The notes under the pieces are model-generated. The model made no database searches and was not told the origin of the DNA. It was given only the letters and a program-made list of their open reading frames with translations. From contig DBIU01000033.1 in the NCBI GenBank assembly GCA_002304735.1, positions 6,994 to 21,371 on the forward strand: DNA of 14,378 nt, in the 5' to 3' direction. This document shows positions 1 to 7,051 of this stretch, one piece after another. Each line of letters begins with the position of its first letter. Position 1 is the stretch's first letter. Position numbers and translations under genes: made by a program. This stretch comes from Ruminococcaceae bacterium UBA794 (lineage in GTDB: Bacteria > Bacillota > Clostridia > Oscillospirales > Ruminococcaceae).

Positions 1-193
1 GGCGGGCGTTGTCGTCGGAAAAAAGGTTGTTACGGCGAAAAAGACGAGAGAGCTTGCCGTAAAAGGTCTTGCAAAGGGAATGAAGTTCACCGACGACGCA
101 AAAACGACGTTCCGCAATATGAAGGACGAGGCGCAGGATATCTGCTATGAGGCAAAGGAACAGGCTGGTCTGAACGAAGAAAGTGAAAACTGA
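1..193 (+). CDS. DUF6110-like small protein, 3' end only
   Basis: Reading from base 2, 63 codons run open to a TGA at 191-193; the start lies outside the window. The visible part begins with a small-residue stretch (AGVVVGKKVV), then a Lys-rich segment (TAKKTRELAVKGLAKG), then a charged, probably helical tail (NMKDEAQDICYEAKEQ). From memory of the family, this resembles DUF6110 proteins of Clostridia: roughly 90 residues, a Gly-rich N-terminal hydrophobic segment and a tail rich in Lys, Asp and Ala, commonly encoded just upstream of divergent metal P-type ATPases. The stop codon shares its A with the ATPase start (TGATG), so the two genes are probably translationally coupled and may work together. 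The family has no established function. The reading frame is secure because of coding character and the coupled junction; the family name is a recollection. Confidence 0.65.
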   Translation, partial: AGVVVGKKVVTAKKTRELAVKGLAKGMKFTDDAKTTFRNMKDEAQDICYEAKEQAGLNEESEN

Positions 194-2283
194 TGCGTTA
201 TAATATCATTTCCGATTATCCCGGGCGCATCAGAGTTCGTTTCGGGAGCGGCGCATTTGATAAATCTCTTGAAAGCCGCGTACAAAAGTTAGTTGAAGCT
301 AACATTTTTGTGCTGTCGGCTGAGGCGCATTACGCAAACGGCGGCTTGCTGATTTACTATAAAAAGGGCTTCAGAAGCGAGATAATCAGCCTTGTAAAAG
401 CGCTTGATTTTCGCGGACTAACGCCGCTAAGCGAGGATAATTACACTCGGGAAATCGACGGAAATTTCAGAAAAGGTCTGAAAAAGCTCATAATCTCGCA
501 TTATCTGAAAAAGATTTTCTTGCCCGCTCCGATACGCGCGGCGCTCACGGTTTATCAAGGCGCGAAATACGTCTGCAAAGGGATTTCTCTGCTTTCGCGG
601 GGAAAACTCACGGTTGAGGTTCTTGACGCGGCTTCAATAACCGCCTGCCTTGCGCAGCGCAATTTCAAGACTGCTTCAACGATAATGCTTATGCTGTCGG
701 TTTCCTCGCTTCTTGAGGACTATACGCGCGCGAGAACGAAGGCAGTTCTTACGTCGAGCCTTGCCGTTAAGGCGGATAAGGTCTGGCTTGCGAACGGCGG
801 CGAGGACGTGCTTATCCCGATAAACGAGCTGAAAATCGGCGACAAAATCCGCGTTAGGACAGGCAGCGTCATTCCCGTCGACGGCGAAATAACCGACGGC
901 GAGGCGTACATAAACGAGGCTTCAATGACCGGCGAGCCGCTTGCTGCGATGAAGTCGGTGAACGCGACTGTTTTCGCGGGAACAGTGGTTGAGGAAGGCT
1001 CGGTTGTCGTAAAAGTTCGCGCGGTAAGCTCGGATACCAAAATTCAGAAGATAATCGAGCTTATCGACAGCTCAGAGAACCTCAAAGCGGGAATACAGAG
1101 CCGTGCCGAGCGGCTTGCTGACGGGATTGTGCCGTTCAGCTTCATCGGATTCGGACTTACGCTTCTGCTGACGCGATGTATTACCAGAGCGGTTTCGCTG
1201 CTTATGGTCGACTACTCCTGCGCGATAAAGCTGTCCGCGCCGATTGCGGTTATTTCGGCGCTTCGCGAGGCTGCCGACCGCAATATCACGGTTAAGGGTG
1301 GAAAGTATCTTGAAGCGTTTGCGGCGGCGGATACAATCGTTTTCGATAAAACGGGAACGCTCACAAACGCAGAGCCTGTGCTGGACAAGGTTATTCCGTT
1401 CGGGGATTATTCCGAGGAGGAGGCGCTGAGAACAGCCGCCTGTATCGAGGAACATTTCCCGCACAGTATGGCGAGAGCGATTGTAAAGGGCGCGGAGGAG
1501 CGCGGCGTTGTTCATGCGGAGGAACACGCGGAGGTGAATTACATTGTGGCTCACGGTATCGCAACCACGCTTCACGGAAAACGCGCAGTTATCGGAAGCC
1601 GCCATTTTGTCTGCGAGGACGAGGGCGTTGTGATAACCGCGGAACAGCAGGCTGAGATTGATAAAACGGCGGGCGCTTCGTCCGTGATTTATCTTGCTGT
1701 CGGAAATAAGCTTGCGGGTGCGCTTTGCATAAACGACCCGCCGCGCAAAGAAGCGAAGGAAGCCGTTCTTCTGATGAAGAAAAGCGGGATTAAGAACATT
1801 GTTATGCTCACGGGCGACGGCAATTCCGCGGCGCAGACGATTGCAAACAGGCTTGGAATTACCGAAGTTCACGCGCAGGTGCTTCCCGAGGAAAAATACA
1901 GCCACATTGAACGGCTGAAGGCAAAGGGGCGCCGCGTGATAATGGTAGGCGACGGAATTAACGACGCTCCCGCGCTTGCGGCGGCAGATGTTTCGGTGGC
2001 GATGAGCGACGCTTCGGATATCGCAAAGGAAACCGCCGACATTACGCTCAGAGGCGCGCGGCTTACGGAGCTTGCGGTTCTGCGGCTGCTCAGCGAGCGG
2101 CTTATGGAGCGGATTAACTCAAATTATCGGTTTATCCTTGCGTTCAACACGGCGCTTTTGGCTCTCGGCTTTTTCGGTGTGATAACGCCGTCATTCTCGG
2201 CGCTTCTGCACAACGGCTCAACTATCGCAATCTGCGCGAAAAGTATGACGCCGCTTCTCGGAAACGGCGAAGCCGCTCTGTAA
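193..2283 (+). CDS. Heavy-metal-type (P1B-like) cation-translocating P-type ATPase
   Basis: A 696-residue membrane pump that would couple ATP hydrolysis to metal ion transport. Motifs seen: an N-terminal HMA-like fold (about residues 1-72, PGRIRVR) without any CxxC metal-binding pair; TGE of the actuator domain (246-248); DKTGT with phosphorylated Asp385; TGDG near 540; the hinge GDGINDAP (586-593); and HNGST (673-677) in the last membrane segment, like the HN/HEGST motif of P1B pumps. The membrane motif before the phosphorylation domain, normally CPC or SPC, is YSCAIK (341-346), so it has one Cys and no Pro. The nucleotide-domain HP dipeptide reads HS (424-425). These differences point to a divergent P1B subgroup, so the transported ion cannot be predicted. 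It starts at ATG 193, overlapping the upstream TGA. No strong Shine-Dalgarno is visible, so coupling to the upstream gene is likely. Confidence 0.93.
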   Translation: MRYNIISDYPGRIRVRFGSGAFDKSLESRVQKLVEANIFVLSAEAHYANGGLLIYYKKGFRSEIISLVKALDFRGLTPLSEDNYTREIDGNFRKGLKKLIISHYLKKIFLPAPIRAALTVYQGAKYVCKGISLLSRGKLTVEVLDAASITACLAQRNFKTASTIMLMLSVSSLLEDYTRARTKAVLTSSLAVKADKVWLANGGEDVLIPINELKIGDKIRVRTGSVIPVDGEITDGEAYINEASMTGEPLAAMKSVNATVFAGTVVEEGSVVVKVRAVSSDTKIQKIIELIDSSENLKAGIQSRAERLADGIVPFSFIGFGLTLLLTRCITRAVSLLMVDYSCAIKLSAPIAVISALREAADRNITVKGGKYLEAFAAADTIVFDKTGTLTNAEPVLDKVIPFGDYSEEEALRTAACIEEHFPHSMARAIVKGAEERGVVHAEEHAEVNYIVAHGIATTLHGKRAVIGSRHFVCEDEGVVITAEQQAEIDKTAGASSVIYLAVGNKLAGALCINDPPRKEAKEAVLLMKKSGIKNIVMLTGDGNSAAQTIANRLGITEVHAQVLPEEKYSHIERLKAKGRRVIMVGDGINDAPALAAADVSVAMSDASDIAKETADITLRGARLTELAVLRLLSERLMERINSNYRFILAFNTALLALGFFGVITPSFSALLHNGSTIAICAKSMTPLLGNGEAAL

Positions 2284-2313
2284 ACGCGCGAAAATCCTGT
2301 TTTAACCGAATAA

Positions 2314-2351
2314 AAAAACACAGTTCCTTTGTAAAAATGAGCTGTGTTTTT
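2314..2351. terminator. Bidirectional intrinsic terminator between convergent genes
   Basis: Arms 2314-2326 and 2339-2351 form a 13-bp stem with one G-U wobble in the plus-strand RNA and a 12-nt loop. The plus strand ends in a run of T at 2347-2351; the minus strand leaves the stem into a run of seven T (complement of 2312-2318). It lies between the ATPase stop (2283) and the DHHW gene stop (2374) and can serve both. Confidence 0.85.
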
Positions 2352-2373
2352 GTTTATAACGCGGAAAAACCGC

Positions 2374-3480
2374 TCAATAAGCGCACCTTGCCGCCCCCGT
2401 ATCCTCGCAGAAATTCGGGATATTGTACAGCACGAGAACCTCGGTTATGCCGTTTTCGGCAATGTAATCGCTGACCTTTCCCTTGAAAAAACGCATATCA
2501 ATAAGGTAAGTTTCCGCATAGTCGTCTATCGCGAACTGTCCGAAGGTGTTCGCATAGGAATCCTTGACGATAAGAAGCTTCCCCTCGCCGCTGCCGACGA
2601 CTTTTGTCGACGCTTGATTTGAATTGAAGAATACGGCGTACTTGTCGCTGCCTTTGAGAAATTTTTCCTCATAAATGCTGTCGGCGACGTATTCGCCGTT
2701 ATTATAATCGACAGCGTGATTTTCGCGCTTAAAATACGCGTCAATCGTATCGTACGGCGCGAACGGATAGTTCACCTTTGAGTAGGTTGTGCCGCGAAAA
2801 TCATCGCAAAGCGTTTTTTTCGTCCACGCGGAAATCGGCTCGGGAGCTTCGCCTTTTGCTCGTTTCCAATCCGCGTATGCGTAATATGCTCCGAGGGAAG
2901 TCCAGTGGTGGTCGGTCTTGTAGAAGATGTACTCGTTTTTGTGAGTATCAAGCGCTTCCGTAACGTCAACAATGTCAAGTCCGCATTTTTTTGCATACTC
3001 AATGACAGCCTTTTGACTTGCGTTCGGCGCAAACGCAGGAAGCTTGTCCGAAAGAATTTCGCTTGCGGTCGGAACGAGCATTACTTTCACAGAAATCCCC
3101 TGCGCCGAAAGCTTGTCGGAAAGCGCTTTCAGAGCGGCGATGTTCTTCTTCGCCTGCTTTGACGGGAGCGTTTCGTGCGCTTCGATAAGGTAACCGTCCG
3201 CCGCGAAGTAAACTCCGTTGCTTTCGGTTTTTCCGCTCGCGCGGTCGGCGATGGTCTTTATCGTCACCCAACCGTCGCGCGCGGGAAACTGGTCGGCGAG
3301 ATATTTCTCGATGTCATCGCCGAAACTGCCGTTTTTGATATCTTCAGCCGTTAGTTTCGGGAACTGCTTAAGCGTGCGCTTTTCGCTCTCGGAGTAGTAT
3401 TTATCCGGCACAATCGCGCTTGCCGCTATTCCCGCCGCAAGCATTATGCAAAATATAATTGTGATTATTCTGTTGCGCAT
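2374..3480 (-). CDS. DHHW-family SGNH-like protein, AlgJ/AlgX-type partner of an MBOAT acyltransferase
   Basis: 368 residues. The N-terminus is a signal peptide or membrane anchor (positively charged MRNR, then a hydrophobic stretch at 5-23), placing the rest outside the membrane. The family signature TDHHW is at 189-193 and KDSYANTF at 306-313. By analogy with AlgJ/AlgX and other SGNH-type O-acetyltransferases, Ser308 and the Asp/His of TDHHW would form the catalytic triad that moves an acyl group to an extracellular polymer. It is the third gene of the operon: the MBOAT stop is 9 bases upstream, and the Shine-Dalgarno AAGGAG overlaps that TAA. The known role of AlgI/AlgJ pairs is that the MBOAT moves acetyl groups across the membrane and the SGNH protein transfers them to the polysaccharide. 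The substrate here is unknown, since no glycan genes are in the window. Confidence 0.9.
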   Translation of the reverse strand: MRNRIITIIFCIMLAAGIAASAIVPDKYYSESEKRTLKQFPKLTAEDIKNGSFGDDIEKYLADQFPARDGWVTIKTIADRASGKTESNGVYFAADGYLIEAHETLPSKQAKKNIAALKALSDKLSAQGISVKVMLVPTASEILSDKLPAFAPNASQKAVIEYAKKCGLDIVDVTEALDTHKNEYIFYKTDHHWTSLGAYYAYADWKRAKGEAPEPISAWTKKTLCDDFRGTTYSKVNYPFAPYDTIDAYFKRENHAVDYNNGEYVADSIYEEKFLKGSDKYAVFFNSNQASTKVVGSGEGKLLIVKDSYANTFGQFAIDDYAETYLIDMRFFKGKVSDYIAENGITEVLVLYNIPNFCEDTGAARCAY

Positions 3481-3489
3481 AGTTTCTCC

Positions 3490-4890
3490 TTAAAATCTGA
3501 AATACAGGAACGGATTGTACGAGCCGCTTATCAGAAACGCAACGGACAGAACGCATATTCCCGCAACGCGGACTATATCGGCGGTAAGCAGCGCACTTTC
3601 TTTCGCTTTTGCGGAAGCTTTTGTGTAAATTCGTTTCGCAAGCGGAGTTGAAGCCACCGCGCACAGTATTATCAGCGGCAGATAGCTCGAAAGCTGATAC
3701 AGCGCGCTTCCGTTCACAAATCCCGCGCCGCCGAACATAGCTTTAAGGAACGCAAGCCCCCTGTTCATATCCTCGAACGCGAACAGCACCCAGCCGAGGA
3801 GTACCGCAAGTCCGGTGTAGACGTGTCCGACAAACGCGGGCGCTTTCTCCAGCCATTTCAGCAGGAACAGCTTCTCGCAGACGAGAAGCGCTCCATAGAA
3901 TACGCCCCACAACACATAGTTCCAGCTTGCGCCGTGCCAGAAGCCCGTCAGCAGCCACACTGCCGCGATATTGCGTATCTGCTTCGGAAGCCCCTTACGG
4001 TTGCCGCCGAGGGGAATGTAAACGTAATCGCGAAACCACGTTCCGAGGGAAATGTGCCATCTGCGCCAAAATTCCGTGACGCTTTTTGAGATATAAGGGT
4101 AGTTGAAATTCTCGCAGAAATCGAAGCCGAATATCTTTCCAAGACCTATCGCCATATCGCTGTAACCCGAGAAATCGAAGTATATCTGAAATGCGAACGC
4201 GATTATCCCGAGCCACGCGGCAACGGTCGTGAGCTGCTCCGCGCCGGTTTTGGAAACCTCGTTCCACAGCAGACCGATATTGTTCGCAAGCAGTACTTTC
4301 TTGCCAAGTCCTGTAACGAATCGCTTCACGCCCTCGCCGAAATTGTCGGTGGAATGAGTGCGGCTGTCGAGCTGCTCCGCAATGTCGCGGTAGCGCACGA
4401 TAGGTCCCGCGATAAGCTGCGGGAAAAGCGCGACATAAGCTCCGAACGAAATGATATTCTTCTGCACCTTCGCTTCTCCGCGATACACGTCTATGGTGTA
4501 GCTCATCGTCTGGAACGTATAGAATGAAATTCCGATAGGCAGCGGCAGGTTCAACAGGGGGATACCGCAGCCGAAAATCCCGTTTATCGTCCCGATAAGA
4601 AAATCGGAATACTTGAATAAGCACAGCAGTCCGAGATTTACGACAATTGAGAAAATCAGCCCTATCTTTTGCTTCTTTGTTCCGCGATATTTCTCGACAA
4701 GCCGCCCGCAGGTGTAGTCAAGCGCGGTTGAGAATATCATCAGCAGGACGTAAATCGGCTCTCCCCACGCGTAAAACAGCAGGCTGAACAGAAACAGAAC
4801 CAAATTCTTTCCCTGCCGCGGCACGATGAAGTATATCAATAGTACCGCAGGCAGGAACAGAAACAGAAACGACAGGCTTGAAAAAACCAT
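3490..4890 (-). CDS. MBOAT-family membrane O-acyltransferase (AlgI/DltB-like)
   Basis: 466 residues, with many hydrophobic segments across the whole length, as expected for a polytopic acyltransferase. MBOAT landmarks: PQLIAGPIVRYRD (157-169), QIYFDFSGYSDMAIGLG (235-251), the conserved FWRRWHISLG (274-283), RDYVYIPLGGNRKG (287-300) and TGFWHGASWNYVLWG (315-329), where His319 is the family's invariant active-site histidine. The C-terminus YNPFLYFRF is typical of the AlgI branch found in Clostridia. Its role would be moving acetyl (or another acyl group) from a cytoplasmic donor across the membrane to the exported DHHW partner encoded next. The start ATG lies one base after the TAA of the upstream lipoprotein gene. 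The Shine-Dalgarno GGAGGA is formed by that gene's last two Gly codons, so the two are almost certainly translationally coupled. Confidence 0.95.
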   Translation of the reverse strand: MVFSSLSFLFLFLPAVLLIYFIVPRQGKNLVLFLFSLLFYAWGEPIYVLLMIFSTALDYTCGRLVEKYRGTKKQKIGLIFSIVVNLGLLCLFKYSDFLIGTINGIFGCGIPLLNLPLPIGISFYTFQTMSYTIDVYRGEAKVQKNIISFGAYVALFPQLIAGPIVRYRDIAEQLDSRTHSTDNFGEGVKRFVTGLGKKVLLANNIGLLWNEVSKTGAEQLTTVAAWLGIIAFAFQIYFDFSGYSDMAIGLGKIFGFDFCENFNYPYISKSVTEFWRRWHISLGTWFRDYVYIPLGGNRKGLPKQIRNIAAVWLLTGFWHGASWNYVLWGVFYGALLVCEKLFLLKWLEKAPAFVGHVYTGLAVLLGWVLFAFEDMNRGLAFLKAMFGGAGFVNGSALYQLSSYLPLIILCAVASTPLAKRIYTKASAKAKESALLTADIVRVAGICVLSVAFLISGSYNPFLYFRF

Positions 4891-4891
4891 T

Positions 4892-5728
4892 TTATCCTCC
4901 GATTACAAAGTCGTCAAAGTCGAAGCCGCCGTTTCCGCCGTTGTCGGGTTCGGTTATTACCGCAAGATTTTTCGTGGAAGTTCCGAAAAGTTCCTTTATC
5001 GCGCCGTCTATCTTCTCGTATTCGGAAGCCGCAAGCTTCGCCTCGTCCTCGGCTGACATCTCGCCGGACGCCGCGGCGCCCGCCGTAATGTACATAACGA
5101 TATCCCCGAACTTGAATATTCTCGTTCCCTCGACTTTTGCGACGTCAAACGGATATTGACGGATATAGCTTATAGTCTGTGCAAAATACTTGTTCAAAAT
5201 CTGAACCGCTTCGTCTGCATAGCCTTCTTTGCACTTTACAACAGCCACAATATCCTGACAATATATCGTCGGCTTTTTCAGAACGTAGCTCTCAATTTTT
5301 GAGCCGTCAAGCCAGCCTATACAGGAAAGGTTTATTTCGTCCTCGGGAACGTCCGCCGTGCAAAGATAGCCCTCTCCGAGCGCCTTTGCAATCGCCGCTT
5401 CAACCTCGGCGGGAGTTATCGTCTTATTTTCATCGGGCTTGTCCGTGGAGTTGTTGTCTGTTTTGCTTGACGAAGAATTGCTTGATGAAGAATTGCTTGA
5501 CGAAGAATTATTCGACGAAGAATTGCTCGATGAAGAATTGCTCGATGAAGAATTGCTTGACGAAGAATTGCTCGACGAAGAATTGCTCGACGAAGAATTG
5601 CTCGATGAAGAATTGCTTGACGAAGAATTGCTTGACGAACTTTGAGAGCTGTTGTTCGCGCCGTTTGAGCAGCCTGCGAATGTAAGAATAAATGAAGCCG
5701 TGAGCGCGATTGCAAGATACTTTTTCAT
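4892..5728 (-). CDS. DUF4358 lipoprotein with long Ser/Asn repeat linker
   Basis: 278 residues in three parts. Residues 1-20 are a lipoprotein signal peptide with a lipobox ending FAGC, giving Cys20 as the lipidated residue. Residues 30-89 are twelve 5-residue units, mostly SSSSN (one SSSNN, last one SSSSK), a flexible low-complexity tether. From about 98 to 250 is a globular domain (TPAEVEAAI, AVVKCKEGYADEA, RQYPFDVAKVEG, KLAASEYEKIDGA) recognised as DUF4358, followed by an acidic, Gly-rich tail (GGNGGFDFDDFVIGG). DUF4358 lipoproteins are repeatedly found beside MBOAT/DHHW genes in Clostridia; their function is unestablished. As the first gene of this operon it is likely an accessory factor for O-acylation at the outer membrane face, held away from the membrane by the linker. 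The start ATG has a GAGGT Shine-Dalgarno 8 nt upstream. Confidence 0.85.
   Translation of the reverse strand: MKKYLAIALTASFILTFAGCSNGANNSSQSSSSNSSSSNSSSSNSSSSNSSSSNSSSSNSSSSNSSSSNSSSNNSSSSNSSSSNSSSSKTDNNSTDKPDENKTITPAEVEAAIAKALGEGYLCTADVPEDEINLSCIGWLDGSKIESYVLKKPTIYCQDIVAVVKCKEGYADEAVQILNKYFAQTISYIRQYPFDVAKVEGTRIFKFGDIVMYITAGAAASGEMSAEDEAKLAASEYEKIDGAIKELFGTSTKNLAVITEPDNGGNGGFDFDDFVIGG
5463..5642 (-). repeat. Twelve tandem 15-bp units encoding the Ser/Asn linker
   Basis: Plus-strand units follow the pattern TTGCTYGAYGAAGAA, twelve in a row with exact 15-base spacing; the last ends GAACTT instead of GAAGAA. Differences between units fall almost entirely at two positions and are synonymous in the minus-strand Ser/Asn frame. 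The exception is the unit at 5508-5522, which makes Asn-Asn. Gain or loss of a unit would keep the frame. Confidence 0.95.
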
Positions 5729-5758
5729 AGTTGTTTACCTCTTTCATTATGTTTGTTC

Positions 5759-5776
5759 AAAGGCTTTTTTGCCTTT
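5759..5776 (-). other. Small hairpin in the leader of the DUF4358 operon
   Basis: AAAGGC and GCCTTT flank a run of six identical bases (T on plus, A on minus), making a 6-bp stem with a 6-nt loop 31 bases before the DUF4358 start codon. It lacks a following T-run on the minus strand, so it is not a convincing terminator. It may be an mRNA leader structure or chance. No clear promoter for this operon was found in 5729-5851; only a weak TATATG box lies near 5780-5790. Confidence 0.35.
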
Positions 5777-5798
5777 CTGTACATATAACGACCGAGAT

Positions 5799-5846
5799 AA
5801 AGAAAATGTCGGGCAAATTTCAATTTTTTTTGAAATTCACCCGACA
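5799..5846 (-). terminator. Intrinsic terminator of the first ECF sigma operon
   Basis: Arms 5831-5846 and 5807-5822 make a 16-bp stem around an 8-nt loop. Read on the minus strand, the two non-Watson-Crick positions are G-U wobbles; read on the plus strand they are A-C mismatches. The stem is therefore conserved as minus-strand RNA. It is followed on the minus strand by TTTTCTTT. It sits 5 bases after the stop codon at 5852-5854. Confidence 0.9.
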
Positions 5847-5851
5847 GGAAA

Positions 5852-6490
5852 TTATTTGATTTCTTCGTAAATGTTTTTGACTGCACTGCCGCTGCTCGAA
5901 AGAATAAACTGTATTTCTCCGTTTGTCCAGCTCAGCCTGTATTGTTTATCACCGTCAAATTCAATTTCATCAAGCACGGCGTTCGTCGAGGAGTCGATTT
6001 TCTCGGATTTAATAAGCGTTCCGTTTATTCCCGAAAAATCGCCGCTTTTCCTTGAAAATCTCAATAAATATGAGCCGCCGTCAACCTCGAAACGAACATC
6101 TCCGATATCTCCGTCCATAACGCAGAACACGGCATTTTTCGCGTTTTTTGGGATTTTGAAGTCTATTCCGAGCGCATTTTTCAGCTCGTCTTCGGTTATT
6201 TCATCGCCGAACGGACTTCCGACCATAACATTGCTTTCGCTGTCAATGGGAAGCTGATTTTGCCTTGATACAAACACAATGCCAACAACCGCCAAAACAA
6301 TGCAAGCCGCAAGCGGAGCCGCCCATCGCGCTGCTTTTGCAAACAAAACGGGCTTTTTTCCCGATTTCCGAGCGACTTCGGAGCTTTGCTCGGCGGCTTT
6401 GCGCTTAATATTCCGAAACATTCTCTCCCTCGCGCCGTCCGCAGTCTCGATTTTATCTATTTCTTCTCTTATCGGATTTTTTTCGCTCAT
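5852..6490 (-). CDS. Probable anti-sigma factor, single-pass membrane protein
   Basis: 212 residues. A charged N-terminal segment (1-52, with EEIDKIETADGARERMFRNIKRKAAEQ) would be cytoplasmic. One membrane segment lies at about 54-76 (AARWAAPLAACIVLAVVGIVFV). The extracytoplasmic C-terminal domain (about 95-212) is rich in beta-type sequence (DVRFEVDGGSYLLRF, KQYRLSWTNGEIQFILSSSG) and was not assigned to a family with certainty; it resembles domains on other clostridial anti-sigma proteins. Its start overlaps the stop of the ECF sigma gene (ATGA), the usual arrangement for a sigma/anti-sigma pair. There is no HxxxCxxC zinc motif, so it is not a ZAS-type anti-sigma. The inferred role is to hold the sigma factor at the membrane until an envelope signal releases it. 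It is the last gene before a strong terminator. Confidence 0.75.
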   Translation of the reverse strand: MSEKNPIREEIDKIETADGARERMFRNIKRKAAEQSSEVARKSGKKPVLFAKAARWAAPLAACIVLAVVGIVFVSRQNQLPIDSESNVMVGSPFGDEITEDELKNALGIDFKIPKNAKNAVFCVMDGDIGDVRFEVDGGSYLLRFSRKSGDFSGINGTLIKSEKIDSSTNAVLDEIEFDGDKQYRLSWTNGEIQFILSSSGSAVKNIYEEIK

Positions 6491-6963
6491 TCGTACTCGC
6501 CTCCCAGTTTATCTTTAAGCAGCTTTCGCGCGTCCCTCATACGGTTTCGTATCGTGGACGGCGGACTGCCGAGAATTTCGGCAATTTCATCGGTTTGGTA
6601 TCCCTCGTAATAATACAGCCACACAACGTCCTTGTACTTGTCGGGCAGACCGAGAACCGCCTCCAGAACGTCGCTTCTGTCCTCTTTTTCGGGCGCGGCA
6701 AGCTCCGGCTCGTCGTCGATGGGAACAATCGCCTTGCGCTTCCACCCTTTCAGCCTGTCCTTGCAGAGATTTATCGCCGCGACGAAAAGCCATTTTCGCT
6801 CGTGAACCTCGTCGTTGAACTCAAATCCTCCCGTAAGCACCTTGACGAAAACGTCCTCCGCGCAGTCCTCGGCTTCGGCTGACGATTTCATATATGTAAA
6901 ACACAGTCGGTAAACGTATTTCCAATGCCGCTCATAAAACGCTTCAAATTCTGCGTCGGTCAT
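6487..6963 (-). CDS. ECF-type RNA polymerase sigma factor
   Basis: 158 residues, the usual ECF length. Region 2 spans about 7-77 (FYERHWKYVYRLCFTYMKSSAEAEDCAEDVF, then the RKWLFVAAINLCKDRLKGWKRK part that binds -10 DNA). Region 4 spans about 100-154 (LPDKYKDVVWLYYYEGYQTDEIAEILGSPPSTIRNRMRDARKLLK), with the helix-turn-helix for the -35 element. It directs RNA polymerase to a regulon not identifiable here. The start ATG has AGGAGGG 8 nt upstream. It is transcribed first and overlaps by 4 bases the membrane protein gene that probably restrains it. Its own promoter matches the housekeeping consensus, so basal expression does not seem to need the ECF factor itself. Confidence 0.95.
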   Translation of the reverse strand: MTDAEFEAFYERHWKYVYRLCFTYMKSSAEAEDCAEDVFVKVLTGGFEFNDEVHERKWLFVAAINLCKDRLKGWKRKAIVPIDDEPELAAPEKEDRSDVLEAVLGLPDKYKDVVWLYYYEGYQTDEIAEILGSPPSTIRNRMRDARKLLKDKLGGEYE

Positions 6964-7022
6964 CGGAGTATCCCTCCTTATATGTAACGAATTATTTCGT
7001 GGAATTGTCGGGTAATTTTATC

Positions 7023-7051
7023 ATTATAACACAATTTTTTCGCTTTTTCAA
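7023..7051 (-). promoter_or_regulatory. Housekeeping promoter of the first ECF sigma operon
   Basis: On the minus strand: TTGAAA (7046-7051), 17-base spacer, TATAAT (7023-7028). The expected start of transcription is near 7016, giving a leader of about 50 bases before the ATG at 6963. This is close to the sigma-A consensus. Confidence 0.85.

Noticed and set aside
1072..1905. 277-codon minus-strand open frame
   Set aside because: It is antisense to the catalytic part of the P-type ATPase, has no recognisable domain and is explained by codon bias of the real gene.
3995..4624. 209-codon minus-strand open frame within the MBOAT gene
   Set aside because: An Arg-rich out-of-frame reading of the acyltransferase, with no domain or ribosome site.
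5463..5642. Short regular repeats as a possible CRISPR array
   Set aside because: The units are directly adjacent with no unique spacers, and they lie inside a coding sequence.
5439..5645. Plus-strand open frame with DEELL repeats, and two minus-strand repeat frames, over the Ser/Asn linker
   Set aside because: A 15-base unit without stops keeps every frame open. Only the Ser/Asn frame has a ribosome site, a signal peptide and a real domain after the repeat, and the unit differences are silent only in that frame.
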